In this document: piece by piece, positions 11,023-22,895 of the stretch
Position numbering within the stretch: position 1 is the stretch's first letter
Layout: the number at the start of each line of letters is the position of its first letter
NCBI GenBank assembly: GCA_030685235.1
Contig: MU839116.1
Coordinates: 248,001-312,000, forward strand
Reading direction: 5' to 3'
Source: Copromyces sp. CBS 386.78
Taxonomy: Eukaryota > Ascomycota > Sordariomycetes > Sordariales > Sordariaceae
Length of the DNA: 64,000 nucleotides
Position numbers and translations under genes: made by a program
Notes under the pieces: model-generated
The model's input: the letters and a program-made list of their open reading frames with translations, nothing else
The model's database searches: none
Told to the model about the DNA's origin: nothing

Positions 11023-13015
11023 GGCGAATGTGTGTATGTGGTGTTTCGGAGACGGTTCGTAGTCTGAAGAAGGAGGTTGTTTGCCGTTTGAGGTTTGGAT
11101 GGAAGGTTTTTAGGAATGTCGAGAAGAGAGTTTATGGGACGAAAGTAGGATGTAGATCGAAAGACGGGAGCGAGGCAATAGGTAACCGGCTAATGTAGTA
11201 TTGGAGGCAGGCAGGGAGAGAGAGAGAGAGGAAGAAGTGGTGGTGATCAAAGAGGTTGCAGAAGTAGTCCTTGGCACAAATACATGAGAGAGAGGCCCCT
11301 GGGATAGTACTTAGTGTGTGTGATATGCGCCACTGAACTTGGCTTCAACTGCTAGTTAATTCAGAAGAAGCAATGAAGATGGATTCGAGCAGCTTTGAAA
11401 CCGACGATAACTTGTTTGAAAGTGGATAGTGGGAAGCAGTGACAAGAGCTTGAAGAGAAGTGTCAAGGAAGGGACCTGGCCGCGATGGTGCAGTGCCTGT
11501 GGCTCGAAGCGGACAATGAGGAAAGAGGGGCCCGAGGGACCCCGGCCTGCGACCTGGACTTGCTAGCTTGCCCACTGCGCTGATCCCAGCACCAGAACGG
11601 GACCTGAGGGGAGCGAGGGGCTGTGAGGCAACGCGGGGTCCGCTTCCCAAAAGGTCAAGGGTTCCAAGAGGCCAATCATGGTCGTTTTCAAGCTTGTTTA
11701 CCGGCTGCCTCTTTCTTCCACTTTCCCATCATTGCCCATTCATCGCTGGACATTTCAACTTTATCAAGACCTTTTGCTTGGTCTGCTCCCCTTAGTTGCC
11801 CAGCCAACCTAATGCCCGCACAATGCCTGCCTGCGAATTGTTTACTGCAAACCGAAGTCACTCCACAGCGGAAATTCACAAGGGAACGGTACCTGATTCC
11901 GCCCCACCCGTCCCCGCTGTGATGTGCAACCCTACTCCTCCATCTTGTGGTGCTTCACTTTTGGCGCGCGACTACAGGCCGCCTCCCCACTGGCCGCGCG
12001 GCCGGCGTCTACAGATTCCGTCGCAATTATCGCCATCACCTCGATGAGTTCGATGAGCATGTTTGTCCAACGGATGGTTACTCTGATGTGTTTAGAATAT
12101 CATGAACTTGTTAATGTAAAGCAGCCTCGGCAGACCTTGACTAGACGGGAACTGAGGGTGTCGATGTAAAAGTTTGCGGACACCACCGAATCAAAGAGCA
12201 GTGTAAGGTACCTCTAGGCCTAGGCCGAGGAGGAGGAAAGCTCCGGGGCTGAGCTTCTTCAACATCAATCATCAAGCGGCCCTCCGGACGGACGGCCCTC
12301 TGCGAAGCCCTCACCTTTTGAACTAGAATAAGGATTTACCAACATTTCGATACTGTAGTGTGTTCTTGACATGCACAGGCAATTGGATGATTTTCGAACT
12401 TAAAGGAACGGAATCCCAGTTTTCCCCTGACCCAATCGGCCGGCCGGCCGATACATACCGAACAACATGTGGCCGCACTGACTCCCTGGTCGTTGTTCCT
12501 GGACAAACGTCCCCAGGGCCATAGGGCTGATGCAGATTCTAGATGCATACCTTAGACTTGGACTTGGTCGGGAGAACAGGCCGCGAGAGTCGTTGCCTTC
12601 ATCGAGAGGACTGAGGTCCATACATACGTACCGAGGCATCGTCGTAGATAGACCTCTCAGAGTAGCAAGACCTTTTTTGACGTCGTGAAATCCGAAATAC
12701 GAACAGCGAGCTCCCTCCGCAGCGCGGCGGGAGGTTATAAGCCGCTGTCGACCCGGTCGCGGTGATTTGTAGGTATGGGCCATGACAGCTCGACCTCGCA
12801 ATGACAACAAACAACGAGGCTCGACGACAGCTGCCTGCCTTAGTATGATGAGCGGCAATCCCACCACAAGGAAGCATACGCAAAGGACGAGACAACGTCC
12901 AAGCAACCCGCAAATGGTATCTTCGATCTATAACAACGAACAACAATCTATCCCAACGCCTCAACGCCTAGTCTAGCCTTCTAAAATGGTCGACCAAAAG
13001 CTCAACTCCAACTCT
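11023..13015. other. Upstream region of mak-1
   Basis: This holds the mak-1 promoter and leader, with a GA-rich run near 11216-11236, followed by about 1.3 kb of unassigned sequence up to the 3' end of the phosphatase gene. Short open frames on both strands overlap each other without coding character. No RNA gene was recognised. Confidence 0.45.
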
Positions 13016-13703
13016 CTACTCGACCTTGTTGTTAACATCCGGAAAGACCTCACCCAGAAAGTTCTTTGAGAATCTCGTAGCCTGCTCATACGCCTTCTCG
13101 AACCCGGACCTGCCGCCGTAGTACGGATCCTGGATGACCTCGGCCTTACCGGCGCCGTTGCCCGAGTACTCGCCAAAGAGCATCACCTTGGCCTTTCCGG
13201 GGTGACGTTGCTGCAGGCGTTGGAGGTCGGCTAGGTTGGCCCGGTCCATGGCGAAGATGTAGTCGAATTTGTCAAAGTCGGAGGTGCTGACCTTTTTGAT
13301 GGGGAAAAACCACAGTTAGATATCGGAGGAGCGAGCGATTCGAGGCCGGGGACTAGTAGGGCTAGGAACGTCTGTCAGCCAACGACAGATGGGGTTGAAG
13401 AAGCATACCTTGCGAGCGGCGTGGATGTAATCGGTTATTCCGTGCTCTCGGAGCGTCTCCATCGTTCGGTCGTCGGGACCTTCGCCAATGTGGTAGGCAC
13501 CTAAAGGAAAAGAAGAGGAGGTTCAGCTTGGGCCACGGATAAGACAGCCCTCGGAAAGTCATACCAGTTCCGCACGAATCGATCTTCGAAATACGGCCCT
13601 TGTATTCGGGCTTCTTGGCCATCGACTGGAAGACACCTTCGGCCATGGTCGAGCGGCAGATGTTGCCGAGGCAGACGAAGAGGACGGAGATCTGTTCGGA
13701 CAT
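13016..13703 (-). CDS. Low-molecular-weight protein tyrosine phosphatase
   Basis: Three exons, 13703-13565, 13500-13409 and 13291-13016, encode 168 residues. Introns are 64 and 117 bp (GTATGA..TTTAG; GTATGC..AAAAAG). Seen: the P-loop VCLGNICRS with nucleophile C11 and R17 (CX5R), and the general-acid loop DPYYGG with D132. Family knowledge: class II cysteine PTPs of about 155-165 residues, related to yeast Ltp1 and S. pombe Stp1, cytosolic, hydrolysing phosphotyrosine and small aryl phosphates. Length and motifs are complete, so an active enzyme is expected. It lies in tandem behind mak-1, but the 2-kb gap and separate promoters argue against co-transcription. Substrates cannot be read from the sequence. 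Confidence 0.95.
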
Positions 13704-16700
13704 TCTGGTGGGCGGTATTCGACGTTCGACGAGCTTTCTGAAAATGGATAAAAGAATGTGGTCGACGGGGAAAAAAAAAAATGGGAAGAGACAAGTTGGA
13801 ATCGCAAACGAGTTCGACGAGAGACGACTTCAGCTTCAACAACACTGGCAGCCACCGCGAAGCATGGATGCCGTGGAGGGGCGACGCCGATAAGCGCCCG
13901 ATAAGGCTCAGCTTTCAAGGGTCCTGGTCAAGGCAGGGTTAGGGGTCACGGTGGGAGGAATTGGGAGTTGGGACACACAACTTCTGACATGACACCTCCA
14001 GCTGCAGGGACAGCTGCCGACAACTGCACGAAATTGCATGTGCGCACGCACCACCTTTGCGCAGTTTGCACTCGTGCACAGGGCATCCCACGGATCCCCC
14101 AGCACCTATTTAAGCAAGGCCCCCCTCCCAGATTCTTGGAATTTTCTTTTCCTTTTTTTCTTCTTCATACTTACCTTGATTGACTGCCGCGGAGATCAAG
14201 AAAACCGCGTAGTACGGTGGAGAGCCTGCATTGCACATCGTGGTGCTATCCGCCGTGAATTGTCCTTCGGGGCCGTTCCGGTCGCAATTTTTGATGTCAA
14301 CAACTTGCGAAAGCAAAACCAATCTTTTTTCAATGTGTGCTCGGCCTGCGAGGTTGTGCCATATGGAAGAACGATGTTCTAGTAGTATCTGCTTGTTTTG
14401 TGCGACGGTTGTGCTTGTGGTGATGCTGTTCTGAATGGTGGGTGGTGTTGGTTCATATTGGATGTTGAACTCACCGCCGCAATAACCGTTTTATCTTGTT
14501 TCCAATCCGAGTCCAACATGCCACGCGCGTGCGACGTACAAGTTGCAGTCATTTGTCTCAGACCCTGAGATGGATTTGTGGTGATGCCGATGGATGGTAA
14601 CGATGGTGTGGCCGGCTTGCGTGATTCGCGTCGTCAACATCTATCTAGATCACGTACTCCGATTGCTCCCGATGGATGCTCACAACTTCACAAACCTTCA
14701 CGACTCCCCCACTGGCTGACATATCAAGAACGAACTTGGCAGCAATAGTAGCCGCTCGGCCTCAAACATGGTGGAGTGAAGCCATGCTCGTTGCTTGGCG
14801 CCCGCCCTCGTTGACTCTCTCGGCCAAAGACCCCGATGCACAGCATGAAGAGGACATGGAACGGGTACCTTTTCCTTATCTCCCCGCCTTTCTTTGGCAA
14901 CTGGATGCGATACATGCAGGATCAGTCATGTTGGCGGTGTATCAATTCTCCCGAGTTCTGAATCTGCCTTGCAATGGTTGCTGAATGTGTTGAAGGTCGG
15001 AGTTGATGACAAAGATGTCAAAAGCACGCATTCCGACCCATGTCGAGCGCAAACGCTGAGCCGCAACACCGCGACTCCACCCCGGTCCGATCAACGGAAA
15101 AGACGACGGGCTGCCTCGATATCCTCTTGCGGTTAGAGCGATTCGGAGCGGGACTCGGCGCGGGGCCATCACGAACACCGGACCCGACGCGGCCTCTTTC
15201 ACCTTGTGAGAAACTGTTCGTTTATCTCTCCATACATGTATAGTACTGTGTAGTACACCGGGCCATCACCAGCGCCTTGTGTGTCAGATACCTATTGAAT
15301 GACAAAGCGCGGGTGCTTATCTAGATCGGCTCTTGTGTACTCTCACAGGATCGAACCTCTCTTGCTGAATTCGTACAAATTCGGCCGAGCATGAAGCCGG
15401 ACAATGAAAAGGCAACCAAAGGTATGGAAGTCATGTACATTACCAATATCAGGCTGCCGTTCTACCGACGTATCTTGTCTTATGTGTGAGACCTTCTCTC
15501 CGGATCCGTACAATTAGTAGTCGTCGCCCTTACACCACGACCATGTGGGGGAGATTCCAGTTTTCTAGTGGTTCAATGTTCCCAAAAGTTACATTCTCAT
15601 ATGCCTGTAATTGAGATTCAGAGCACTTGTCCTGATATCATTCCTTCAACAAGGGATCTGAGAATCGTAATGAAACAGACCGACGACATCAATGCATGGT
15701 TGGTTTGATTCTCCTCGATAATGAGGTTGCTCAGATCGCCCCTGGACTTCTGGGGAGATCGCGGGTTCTTCGAGGGGAGGGATCTGCGACTGGCGCCCAC
15801 CGTACATGTCATGGAGACGACACCTCATTGGCCCATCTCTGTATCAATCCATACCCTTCTTTCGATTTTTTATTTTCCGTGAAAGGTTCAAGGGTCCGTC
15901 CCAATTCTACACGTACAAATCTCTGGGAACGGAAAGTCGTTACGGGATCGTGGACACTGCAGTCTCCATGGCGATAAATGATTCCGATATAACATGTTAT
16001 CTCTTCCCTCCATCCGCTGCTTGTGCATCTGCAACCATCCTCCTCCCTCACATCACCTGCACCTCCTCCTCCCATCTTCGCTCATAACTTGACCTCAAGT
16101 TCGAACTGCCTCTTCGCTGTTCGCTATACCTCGAATCCACCTGTCCTGAAGTCGAGGCCCTTTGATCAGCAGGGCGCAGTGTTCTGTACCCGTTCGCGCA
16201 AAGGCCATCATCTTCCTGATATTCGCCACTTTCCGTCCACATTCGCATAACGGAAACGCATGCAAAAGCTTAAACTGCATTACGCCGCTCCCTTCGCCTT
16301 CCATCCTCAAGGGCCATTGACGAATACAGAGCTTGAAGACCGAAGCTTACTTGGACAATCCGACTCTTCAACTGACTGTCCACCAAATTGCGACAGCTCA
16401 AAAAATAAATAGAAAAAAGTCGGCACTGTCCTTGGCAAGGCACTAGGCTCTCTTCCTTCGCTCCAATCTTCGCCTCCGGTCGATATCTCCGAATCTCAAA
16501 TAAATATCTCGCCGCAACATCTCTGGGACCTCCCGACTCCGGTCGAGATCTCAGATCTGATCTGATTTTCACGGCGATCGGTTCCATTACCACGGATCAC
16601 AGAAAACGAAGGGGATCCACATATCAAGAACGGAACTTTGGACATCCGGGCCGTGACCCCTCCTCCTCCATCATCCCGAGTCCCTCAAGGTACATACTTC

Positions 16701-16812
16701 CTCACGGACCTCCAACCCACGGCTGAACGCGGACCCCAACAAAGAGACGACCGACTTCCTACCGACAGGACACAGGACAGTCAGCCAGCCCGAGTCGCCT
16801 GCCGCAGTAACC
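13704..16812. other. Divergent intergenic region, LMW-PTP / SIS gene
   Basis: 3.1 kb with promoters for both flanking genes. Sequence from about 16600 to 16812 is CCA/AAC-rich leader of the SIS gene. Several open frames of 60-115 codons overlap on both strands, none with recognisable homology or codon bias. No RNA gene was recognised. Confidence 0.45.
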
Positions 16813-18309
16813 ATGGTTGAACATCGGCCCGTCCACAACAGCGAGGTCTACGTCCTCACCCAGACGCCCTTCTCGAACCACCTCAACCGCCACGGCGGCC
16901 GTCCCTCCCCACCATCACCCATCACCCCAGCCGAAGACGACTTCAAGTTCCTCTGCTCGCCCATCGACAAGCTGCCCCTGCACAACTTTGTCGAGCCCGC
17001 CATCGCAGCATGTGAAGAGCAACTGGCCGTCGAATCGCGCCTCTCGGGCGCCGTGCACCTGCTCAACACCGCTTCCACCGCGCTCTCCTGCATCACGGAC
17101 CTCTACTCATCCGACCGCATCGCGCGCGAGGGTTTCAACCGCGCCGTCGACGCCATCGTCCGGCGACAGGGCGACCACGGGCGCAACGGCAAACTAGTCG
17201 TCATCGGCGTGGGCAAGTCCGGGCACATCGCCAGGAAGCTGGTCGCGACCTTCAACTCGCTCGCCATCCAGGCCGTCTTCCTGCACCCGACCGAAGCGCT
17301 GCACGGCGACTTGGGGCAGATCAATAGCCGGAACGACACCCTTTTGTTGATCACCTTCTCGGGCAAGACGCCCGAGCTGTTGCTCTTGCTGCCGCACCTG
17401 GATAAGAGCCTACCACTCATCCTGCTCACGAGCCACACCCGTCCGGAAACATGCGAGATTGTTCGCCAACGACCAGATACCATCCTCCTCCCGGCGCCGA
17501 TCCACGAGCCCGAGACGAAATCCTTTGGCGTTTCAGCGCCGACGACTTCAACGACTGTTGCGCTGTCGGTGGGCGACGCCCTGGCCATGGTGGCCAGCCA
17601 TGAACTGCATCCGTCCGTGTCCAAGGTGTTTGCCAAGAATCACCCTGGTGGCGCTATCGGCGCTGCTTTAAGGGGGGGTTCGGTCTCGCCGGCGCCTAGT
17701 TCTGTTACTTCTAGTGGTGTTACCACGCCTTCTCATTCTTCTTCTTCTTCCCGTACCACCACATCTCTATTATCAACCTCCTCGTCTCAAAAGCCATCAT
17801 CACTACCACCAACACGGCGCTCCCTCGGCGACCTAGCCATCCCGCTCCCTGAAATCCCCTGCCTCGAAAGTTCTTCTCTCAGCCAACTACTGGGTCACGA
17901 ACCAATACCCACAGCTACAACAGCAGGCGACCTCCTCCTAGCCGCTTACTCTTCTCCATCAGGCTGGGTACGGCTTCCCCAGGGGGTGGTATCCCCCCAT
18001 CGCATCAAACGTCTGTCCCCCTCTCAACTGTCTCTGCCTTTGTCCGACCCAAGCTTAAGCTGGCTCATCACCCCCCAAGCGGAATTCGTGTCGTTAACAG
18101 CCGACACGGAAGTGCGCAACGCGGCGGAGTGGATCAAAGCCATGCGGACCGTCAGGGCGACAGGGGTAACGAGGATGAGAGGCATGATGGGGGAGGAAGA
18201 GGAAGGAGTGGATTTCGGGGATGAGTGTGTTGTTGGTGTGATTGAGGGAGGAGAATTGGCGGGGGTTGTGGAGGTTGGAGCGTTGCTGAAGGGTGTTGGG
18301 AAGCCATGA
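16813..18309 (+). CDS. SIS-domain sugar-phosphate isomerase, KpsF/KdsD-like
   Basis: Single exon of 498 residues starting at AACCATGG. Seen: a helical N-terminal part, then a SIS domain at about residues 95-290 with [11 protein letters not shown] (near 128), [11 protein letters not shown] (near 157), ITFSGKTPE (near 177) and the HPGGAIG signature (near 277). A Ser/Thr-rich linker (about 290-340) leads to a C-terminal region in the place of the tandem CBS domains of bacterial KdsD; it is divergent and only weakly CBS-like. Family knowledge: bacterial KdsD/KpsF/GutQ interconvert ribulose 5-phosphate and arabinose 5-phosphate for Kdo synthesis. Fungi lack lipopolysaccharide Kdo, so the true substrate is unknown and the name is by homology. 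Sugar-phosphate aldose-ketose isomerase is the best call. Confidence 0.88.
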   Translation: MVEHRPVHNSEVYVLTQTPFSNHLNRHGGRPSPPSPITPAEDDFKFLCSPIDKLPLHNFVEPAIAACEEQLAVESRLSGAVHLLNTASTALSCITDLYSSDRIAREGFNRAVDAIVRRQGDHGRNGKLVVIGVGKSGHIARKLVATFNSLAIQAVFLHPTEALHGDLGQINSRNDTLLLITFSGKTPELLLLLPHLDKSLPLILLTSHTRPETCEIVRQRPDTILLPAPIHEPETKSFGVSAPTTSTTVALSVGDALAMVASHELHPSVSKVFAKNHPGGAIGAALRGGSVSPAPSSVTSSGVTTPSHSSSSSRTTTSLLSTSSSQKPSSLPPTRRSLGDLAIPLPEIPCLESSSLSQLLGHEPIPTATTAGDLLLAAYSSPSGWVRLPQGVVSPHRIKRLSPSQLSLPLSDPSLSWLITPQAEFVSLTADTEVRNAAEWIKAMRTVRATGVTRMRGMMGEEEEGVDFGDECVVGVIEGGELAGVVEVGALLKGVGKP

Positions 18310-19371
18310 GGATGCGGCGTCTTCTTGCCAGACAGAGGGTTTGCGACTGGTGAGAGTAAAGACATGGGCCGTCTGGGCAAGAGGGAGGAGAAGAGGAGGG
18401 GTGGTAAAGTGATGGTGTATAATATGGAACAAGGGAAGAAGGGAGGAACTGCACATATTGATACGATACGATACGATACGATACCTAGCTACAGGCCAGC
18501 AGGTTGGTCGGCTTTTTTTTTTCTGGATAGTCGGCTTTTTGGATTTAAGCAAGCATGATTGGATCATTGGATCATTGGATCACACTTCACCCCGCGAACG
18601 AAGGGATAATCGAAAAAGGAAGTTTGTTGGGGAGGCACTCGGCTCTTTTTGTTTACACTAGCCGTTATGTTAATTTTTGGATAGCCGGGATGGGCGTTGG
18701 GAGGGAAACTTCTTTTTTCGCTTTATAGTACTTACTTGTTGGATCTCCAAGTTGGTAGTTACCTTCAAATCAGTTATAATGAACGAAATGATGACATGGA
18801 ACCCATATCGAATAAAACACAGCGGGCGCTTTTCCTGCTTTTATTTGGGAAACATACGGTACCCCTCACCTTACACTTGTCACATGGTTGATGTCGTGCA
18901 TGAAACTAGGTTGTTCTTGTTTTGGAAATGGACGGGAAGGGTAATTGGTTGGTGGTGATGATTGGTTTGTTCGCATCTCATTCTTGTTCAGATCTCGGGA
19001 TATGGTTTAAAGAGAACAGCACCATCCACTATCCAGCCGTTATCCACAAGGCGATGGATGCTCAAGATCACAAAAGCTTTGGGCAGAACACAACGGACAG
19101 GAACAGTTTATGATGTGAAGAAGGGGTGCGCGGGTATCTTCAAAAGCGAAAGCCCCCTAAACGCTACTTTTCCATCCCATTTCTACTTCTACGTTTTGTA
19201 TGTAAAACATCTAGACACGACATGACAACAGAGATATAACCACCCAAATAAACCACTGTACGTACACAAAGGCGTAATAAACGTAAACCAATCCCATCTG
19301 TTTTTACTCTAACCCCAACCTAACAAACCAGCTACATCTAATCACATAACGCCAAATCACACAACCCAAGC
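18310..19371. other. Convergent intergenic region, SIS gene / WKF gene
   Basis: Holds the 3' ends of both genes and a short GATAC pentamer array. No other gene seen. Confidence 0.5.
18460..18484. repeat. GATAC pentamer microsatellite
   Basis: Five perfect GATAC copies lie in the 3' flank of the SIS gene. Confidence 0.9.
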
Positions 19372-20682
19372 TTAATCGCTATCACTATCGCTGCTATCCG
19401 AGCTCTCACTCTCCTCGCTCTTCTCAGCTTCCGACTCCTCCGCCTCCGAGCTCGAAGACGACGACGAGGACGAAGAACTGCTGGTAGTAGTCGCCGTCTT
19501 GGCTCCCGCATCCGCCATCTCCTCATCCGAGTCAGAGTCGGAATCGCTGCTATCGCTGTCCGAAGAGTCCGAGCTCTCGCTGTCGCTGATGTCCGTACGC
19601 TTGTTACGTATCCTGCGGCGCTTGGCGGGTTGTTGGCCGTCTGTCGAGGCCCGCGCAGCTTGTGGTTGAGGAGCAGGGGCGGCGGCGGCGGCGGCGGTGG
19701 AGGTAGAAGCAGAGGTAGAGGTGGCGGTAGTGGTGGTGGTGACAGTAGAGGCGTCCTCAGAGTCGGCAAGCTCTTCAAGAACCATCTCGGCACGAATCCG
19801 CTTGATCAAGCGCTCCTTGATATCGTCCTTCTTCTCCTTCTTCTTCTTCTCCTTCTTCTCGCCGTCGTTGCTGTCCTTGCTAGGCGCTATCCTCAGCACA
19901 AACTCGACCTCGTCAAAACTGCGCTTCTTGCTTTCTTGTGCCCGCTCCTTCTGATCCTCCAAGAACCTCGCAATCGCGTCCTCGTACTGCTTCTGCTTCT
20001 CCTCGTTCTTCTCCTTCGCCTTGTCCCCACCGGGGAAAGCAGACGCGCCAGCCTCCATATCCTTCTTCTTGATCTCCTGCGCCTGCTCCCGCAGCCGCGT
20101 GCGCACGAAACCCTTCAGGTCGCGGATGTATTGATAAAACAAAGGGACGTCGGCCGAGGGAACCTTGCAGTCGGGCTCGAACACGTACTTGATCAGCAGC
20201 GTTTGGTGGTTCTTGTTGAACTTCCAGCTGTCGCGGGCCGATGCCCACTGGCGCAGGTAGGCGAGGGAGGGCTCGATATTGGTGTCGGATTTGTTCTTGG
20301 AGGACTGTTCGGCCGACTTCTTGGAGGCCTGCTTCGCCTTCTTGGCCTTTTTCTTCTCGCGCTTCTTCTCCTTGGCGGCGGCGTCGGTGGTGGAGGTGGT
20401 CTTGGTTTCTTGCGAGAAAGAGACGGACTTCCTCTGTTGTCCTGCTTGTGTGGGAGCGTCGGAGCGGAATCGCTTGTTGTTTTGTGTAGGGTAGGCGTTC
20501 TGGTTGTTGAAGGACTGTTGCTGGGATGGCAGTTTCCTCTTGAGTGCGCTGGTCGCGGGCGCGGGAACTGGCTGACGGGCGGCGGATGGTGTGCTTGTCG
20601 TCGAGGGGGCAACGGCAGGACTGGAACCATCAGAAGCCTTGAGCTTCAGACCCAATCGCTTCCAGGCCGGGACGGCGGACAT
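19372..20682 (-). CDS. WKF-domain protein (C7orf50-like), probable nucleolar factor
   Basis: Single exon of 436 residues. Seen: N-terminal AWKRLGLKLK (a short conserved start), a Lys-rich coiled segment (EKKREKKKAKKAKQ near residues 105-125), the WKF core with W153 (SWKFNKNHQTLLIKYVFEP followed by PLFYQYIRDLKGF), a charged helical stretch, an RRRIRNKR basic patch and a long Ser/Asp/Glu-rich tail (about 365-436). Family knowledge: the WKF domain is shared with human C7orf50, a nucleolar protein linked to ribosome biogenesis; direct function is unknown. The alternating basic and acidic low-complexity blocks are typical of nucleolar proteins. The tail is rich in SD/SE sites suited to CK2, which is inference. 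The complementary strand carries long open frames that are shadows of these repeats. Confidence 0.85.
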   Translation of the reverse strand: MSAVPAWKRLGLKLKASDGSSPAVAPSTTSTPSAARQPVPAPATSALKRKLPSQQQSFNNQNAYPTQNNKRFRSDAPTQAGQQRKSVSFSQETKTTSTTDAAAKEKKREKKKAKKAKQASKKSAEQSSKNKSDTNIEPSLAYLRQWASARDSWKFNKNHQTLLIKYVFEPDCKVPSADVPLFYQYIRDLKGFVRTRLREQAQEIKKKDMEAGASAFPGGDKAKEKNEEKQKQYEDAIARFLEDQKERAQESKKRSFDEVEFVLRIAPSKDSNDGEKKEKKKKEKKDDIKERLIKRIRAEMVLEELADSEDASTVTTTTTATSTSASTSTAAAAAAPAPQPQAARASTDGQQPAKRRRIRNKRTDISDSESSDSSDSDSSDSDSDSDEEMADAGAKTATTTSSSSSSSSSSSSEAEESEAEKSEESESSDSSDSDSD

Positions 20683-21672
20683 GATGGGCGAGAAGAAGGA
20701 GGAGAAAGATTAAAAGAGGACGGAGGAAGAGGGTATATAATATAGAGGATGTATGTCGGATGCGACTGTGACTGTGACTATGCTGTATGTGGTGTGCCCT
20801 GGCTTGGTCTGGTCTGGTGTGATGTGGTGTGTCGGATCGGAATCGGTACGCGACAGGAAAGAGGTCGAGTGACGTGGGCGGCCACTACAGACGGTAGAAT
20901 TACACGAGAGGGGACTGGGAGTTACTTGGATAAAAGAGAACTCAATTGATGATGGTGAGAGAGTACAGGGCAGGTATGCAGCCAAGGCCCAGTTCGTTGG
21001 TCGGCTCAAAGGTGCGGTGCTTGATTGCGGTGCGACGGGAATTGGAGATGTTATTGGTGGTGTCGCTGCTTGAAATTCCGAATTGCAATTGAAGAACTGC
21101 GACTGCCAAACTCTCTCTCCAAATCGCAAATTTCTGTCCGCTAGAGCTCTTATCGGCGCCCTACAGCAAGGGTCCCGGTCGTGATAAGAGATGTAAATAA
21201 AGTGGGGTTGATCTGGGGATGGAATGGATCTGGACGTCGGACGATGAGAGCTCGGCAGGCAAAGGTGGATTGAAGCTGTCACTTGAAGTGGGGTCATTTC
21301 AAGCTGCGGGAATCGTGTGGGGCTTGGGAATGGAAGTTGGGCTGGCGGGCGATGGACTGGCCCAGGCGGCTGGCCGTCACCTGGTGTCCTTGGCCTATCA
21401 GATCGTCAGCCTCCCCTTCCAGGCAATCCCGCCGCAACGCGTTCGATGGCGGGCGCTGGAGCAGCAGCTGTCCACTGGAGTTGCTAGACATCGTCACTGC
21501 ATCCATCCCGCCGGCCAACGACGAAGCTCCCTTCTGCCTGCCACCAACTCAACCCATCCATTCTCCAAACGTCAACAAACAAACAAACACCACGATTGAT
21601 TTTCAACCGAAGCCGGCGATTCTCAATTTTGCATCACAACTACACATAGACCGATTCATTTAAGCATTCAAG
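20683..21672. other. Divergent promoter region, WKF gene / proteasome alpha-1
   Basis: About 1 kb shared by two divergent housekeeping genes. It contains GTGACT/TGTGGTGTG-rich sequence near 20765-20830, but I cannot assign a specific binding site. The proteasome leader begins in the AAC-rich DNA near 21570-21670. Confidence 0.5.
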
Positions 21673-22895
21673 ATGTCGGGTACGTCCAAGTCAGCTTGGG
21701 TTCATCCAGCAACTGGGGCTGCCCGCTCCACCCACTTACTGGAGCTCCCCCAAGCTATCACCATGCTATGATGTAGGCACCTACGGCTAACATACCACCC
21801 CACGACAGGCAGCGCTGGCTACGACAGACATATTACAATCTTCTCCGAGCAGGGTAGATTGTACCAAGTCGGTATGTTTGCATCTTCCCGTCCGATACCG
21901 TACCACGGCCCTCGACCCTCGACCCCTCCTCGCCCGATCCTAGATACCGATACGCGAAGGCGACCGATGATGGTGGACTAGACGAGGCTCGACATGTGGT
22001 GGATAGCAGAGATGCTGACGATGGAGAACCACGATAGAATATGCCTTCAAGGCCATCACAGCTGCGAACATCATGTCGCTCGGCGTCAGGGGGAAGGACT
22101 GCGCCGTAGTTCTGTCCCAGAAGAAGGTTCCCGTATGTTGTCCTGGGGATGCGCCGAAGTGGTGATGGACCACGCATATACTAACGGGCATGCGACAACA
22201 GGATAAGCTCATCGACCCTTCCTCCGTCTCCCACATCTTCCAGATCTCGCCCTCGGTTGGCTGCGTCATGACCGGGTCCATCGCCGATGCGCGCGCCTTC
22301 GCACAACGCGCCCAGGGAGAGGCTGCCGAGTTCCGATACAAGTTTGGCTACGAGATGCCATGCGACGCCTTGGCCAAGCGCATTGCTAACATCAGCCAGG
22401 TCTACACTCAGCGCGTAAGCTAGCTCTCCAGCTCCCCGCGCAGCGGACTATTAGTCTTTGACCAGGAAGAGGAAGGATACTGACCGGAGACCTTTTTGTG
22501 AAATGCAGGCCTACATGCGCCCATACGGCGTAGCCGTCACCCTCATATCTCTCGACACGGAGTTCGGCCCCCAGCTGTTCAAGTGCGACCCGGCAGGCTA
22601 TTACACAGGCTACAAGGGCACCGCGGCGGGTCCCAAGCAGCAGGAGGCCCTCAACCACCTGGAGAAGAAGCTCAAGAATAAGGATCACGCGCCCGGTGAC
22701 TGGAAGGAAGTGGTGGAGCTGGCCATCACCACGCTCAGCACGGTGCTAAGCATGGACTTCAAGAAGACCGAGATCGAGATTGGCATCGTCGGCGGACCCA
22801 GGCCGGACGGAAAGGAGGGCACATACCCCGGTTTCAGGACGCTGACCGAGGAGGAGATTGACGAGAGGCTACAAGCCATTGCCGAGAAGGATTAA
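21673..22895 (+). CDS. 20S proteasome subunit alpha-1 (Scl1/PSMA6)
   Basis: Five exons: 21673-21679, 21809-21871, 22038-22132, 22202-22414 and 22509-22895, encoding 254 residues. Exon 1 is only 7 nt (ATGTCGG). Introns are 129, 166, 69 and 94 bp. Seen: the alpha-type N-terminal signature [21 protein letters not shown] (written in two parts here: [16 protein letters not shown], then VEYAF) at residues 6-26, and downstream [19 protein letters not shown] and the [11 protein letters not shown] block typical of alpha-1. Known role: outer-ring alpha subunit of the 20S core, which helps gate the chamber and docks regulatory particles; it has no catalytic threonine, as expected. Full length for the family (about 250). 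Intron-dense structure near the 5' end is usual in fungal proteasome genes. Confidence 0.96.

Noticed and set aside
15335..15365. GGTTCGATCC box on the minus strand, like a tRNA T-loop
   Set aside because: The flanking bases do not form a T stem and no anticodon or acceptor arm is present.
19630..20745. 371-codon frame antisense to the WKF gene
   Set aside because: Leucine/glycine-rich shadow of Ser/Lys/Asp repeats on the coding strand.
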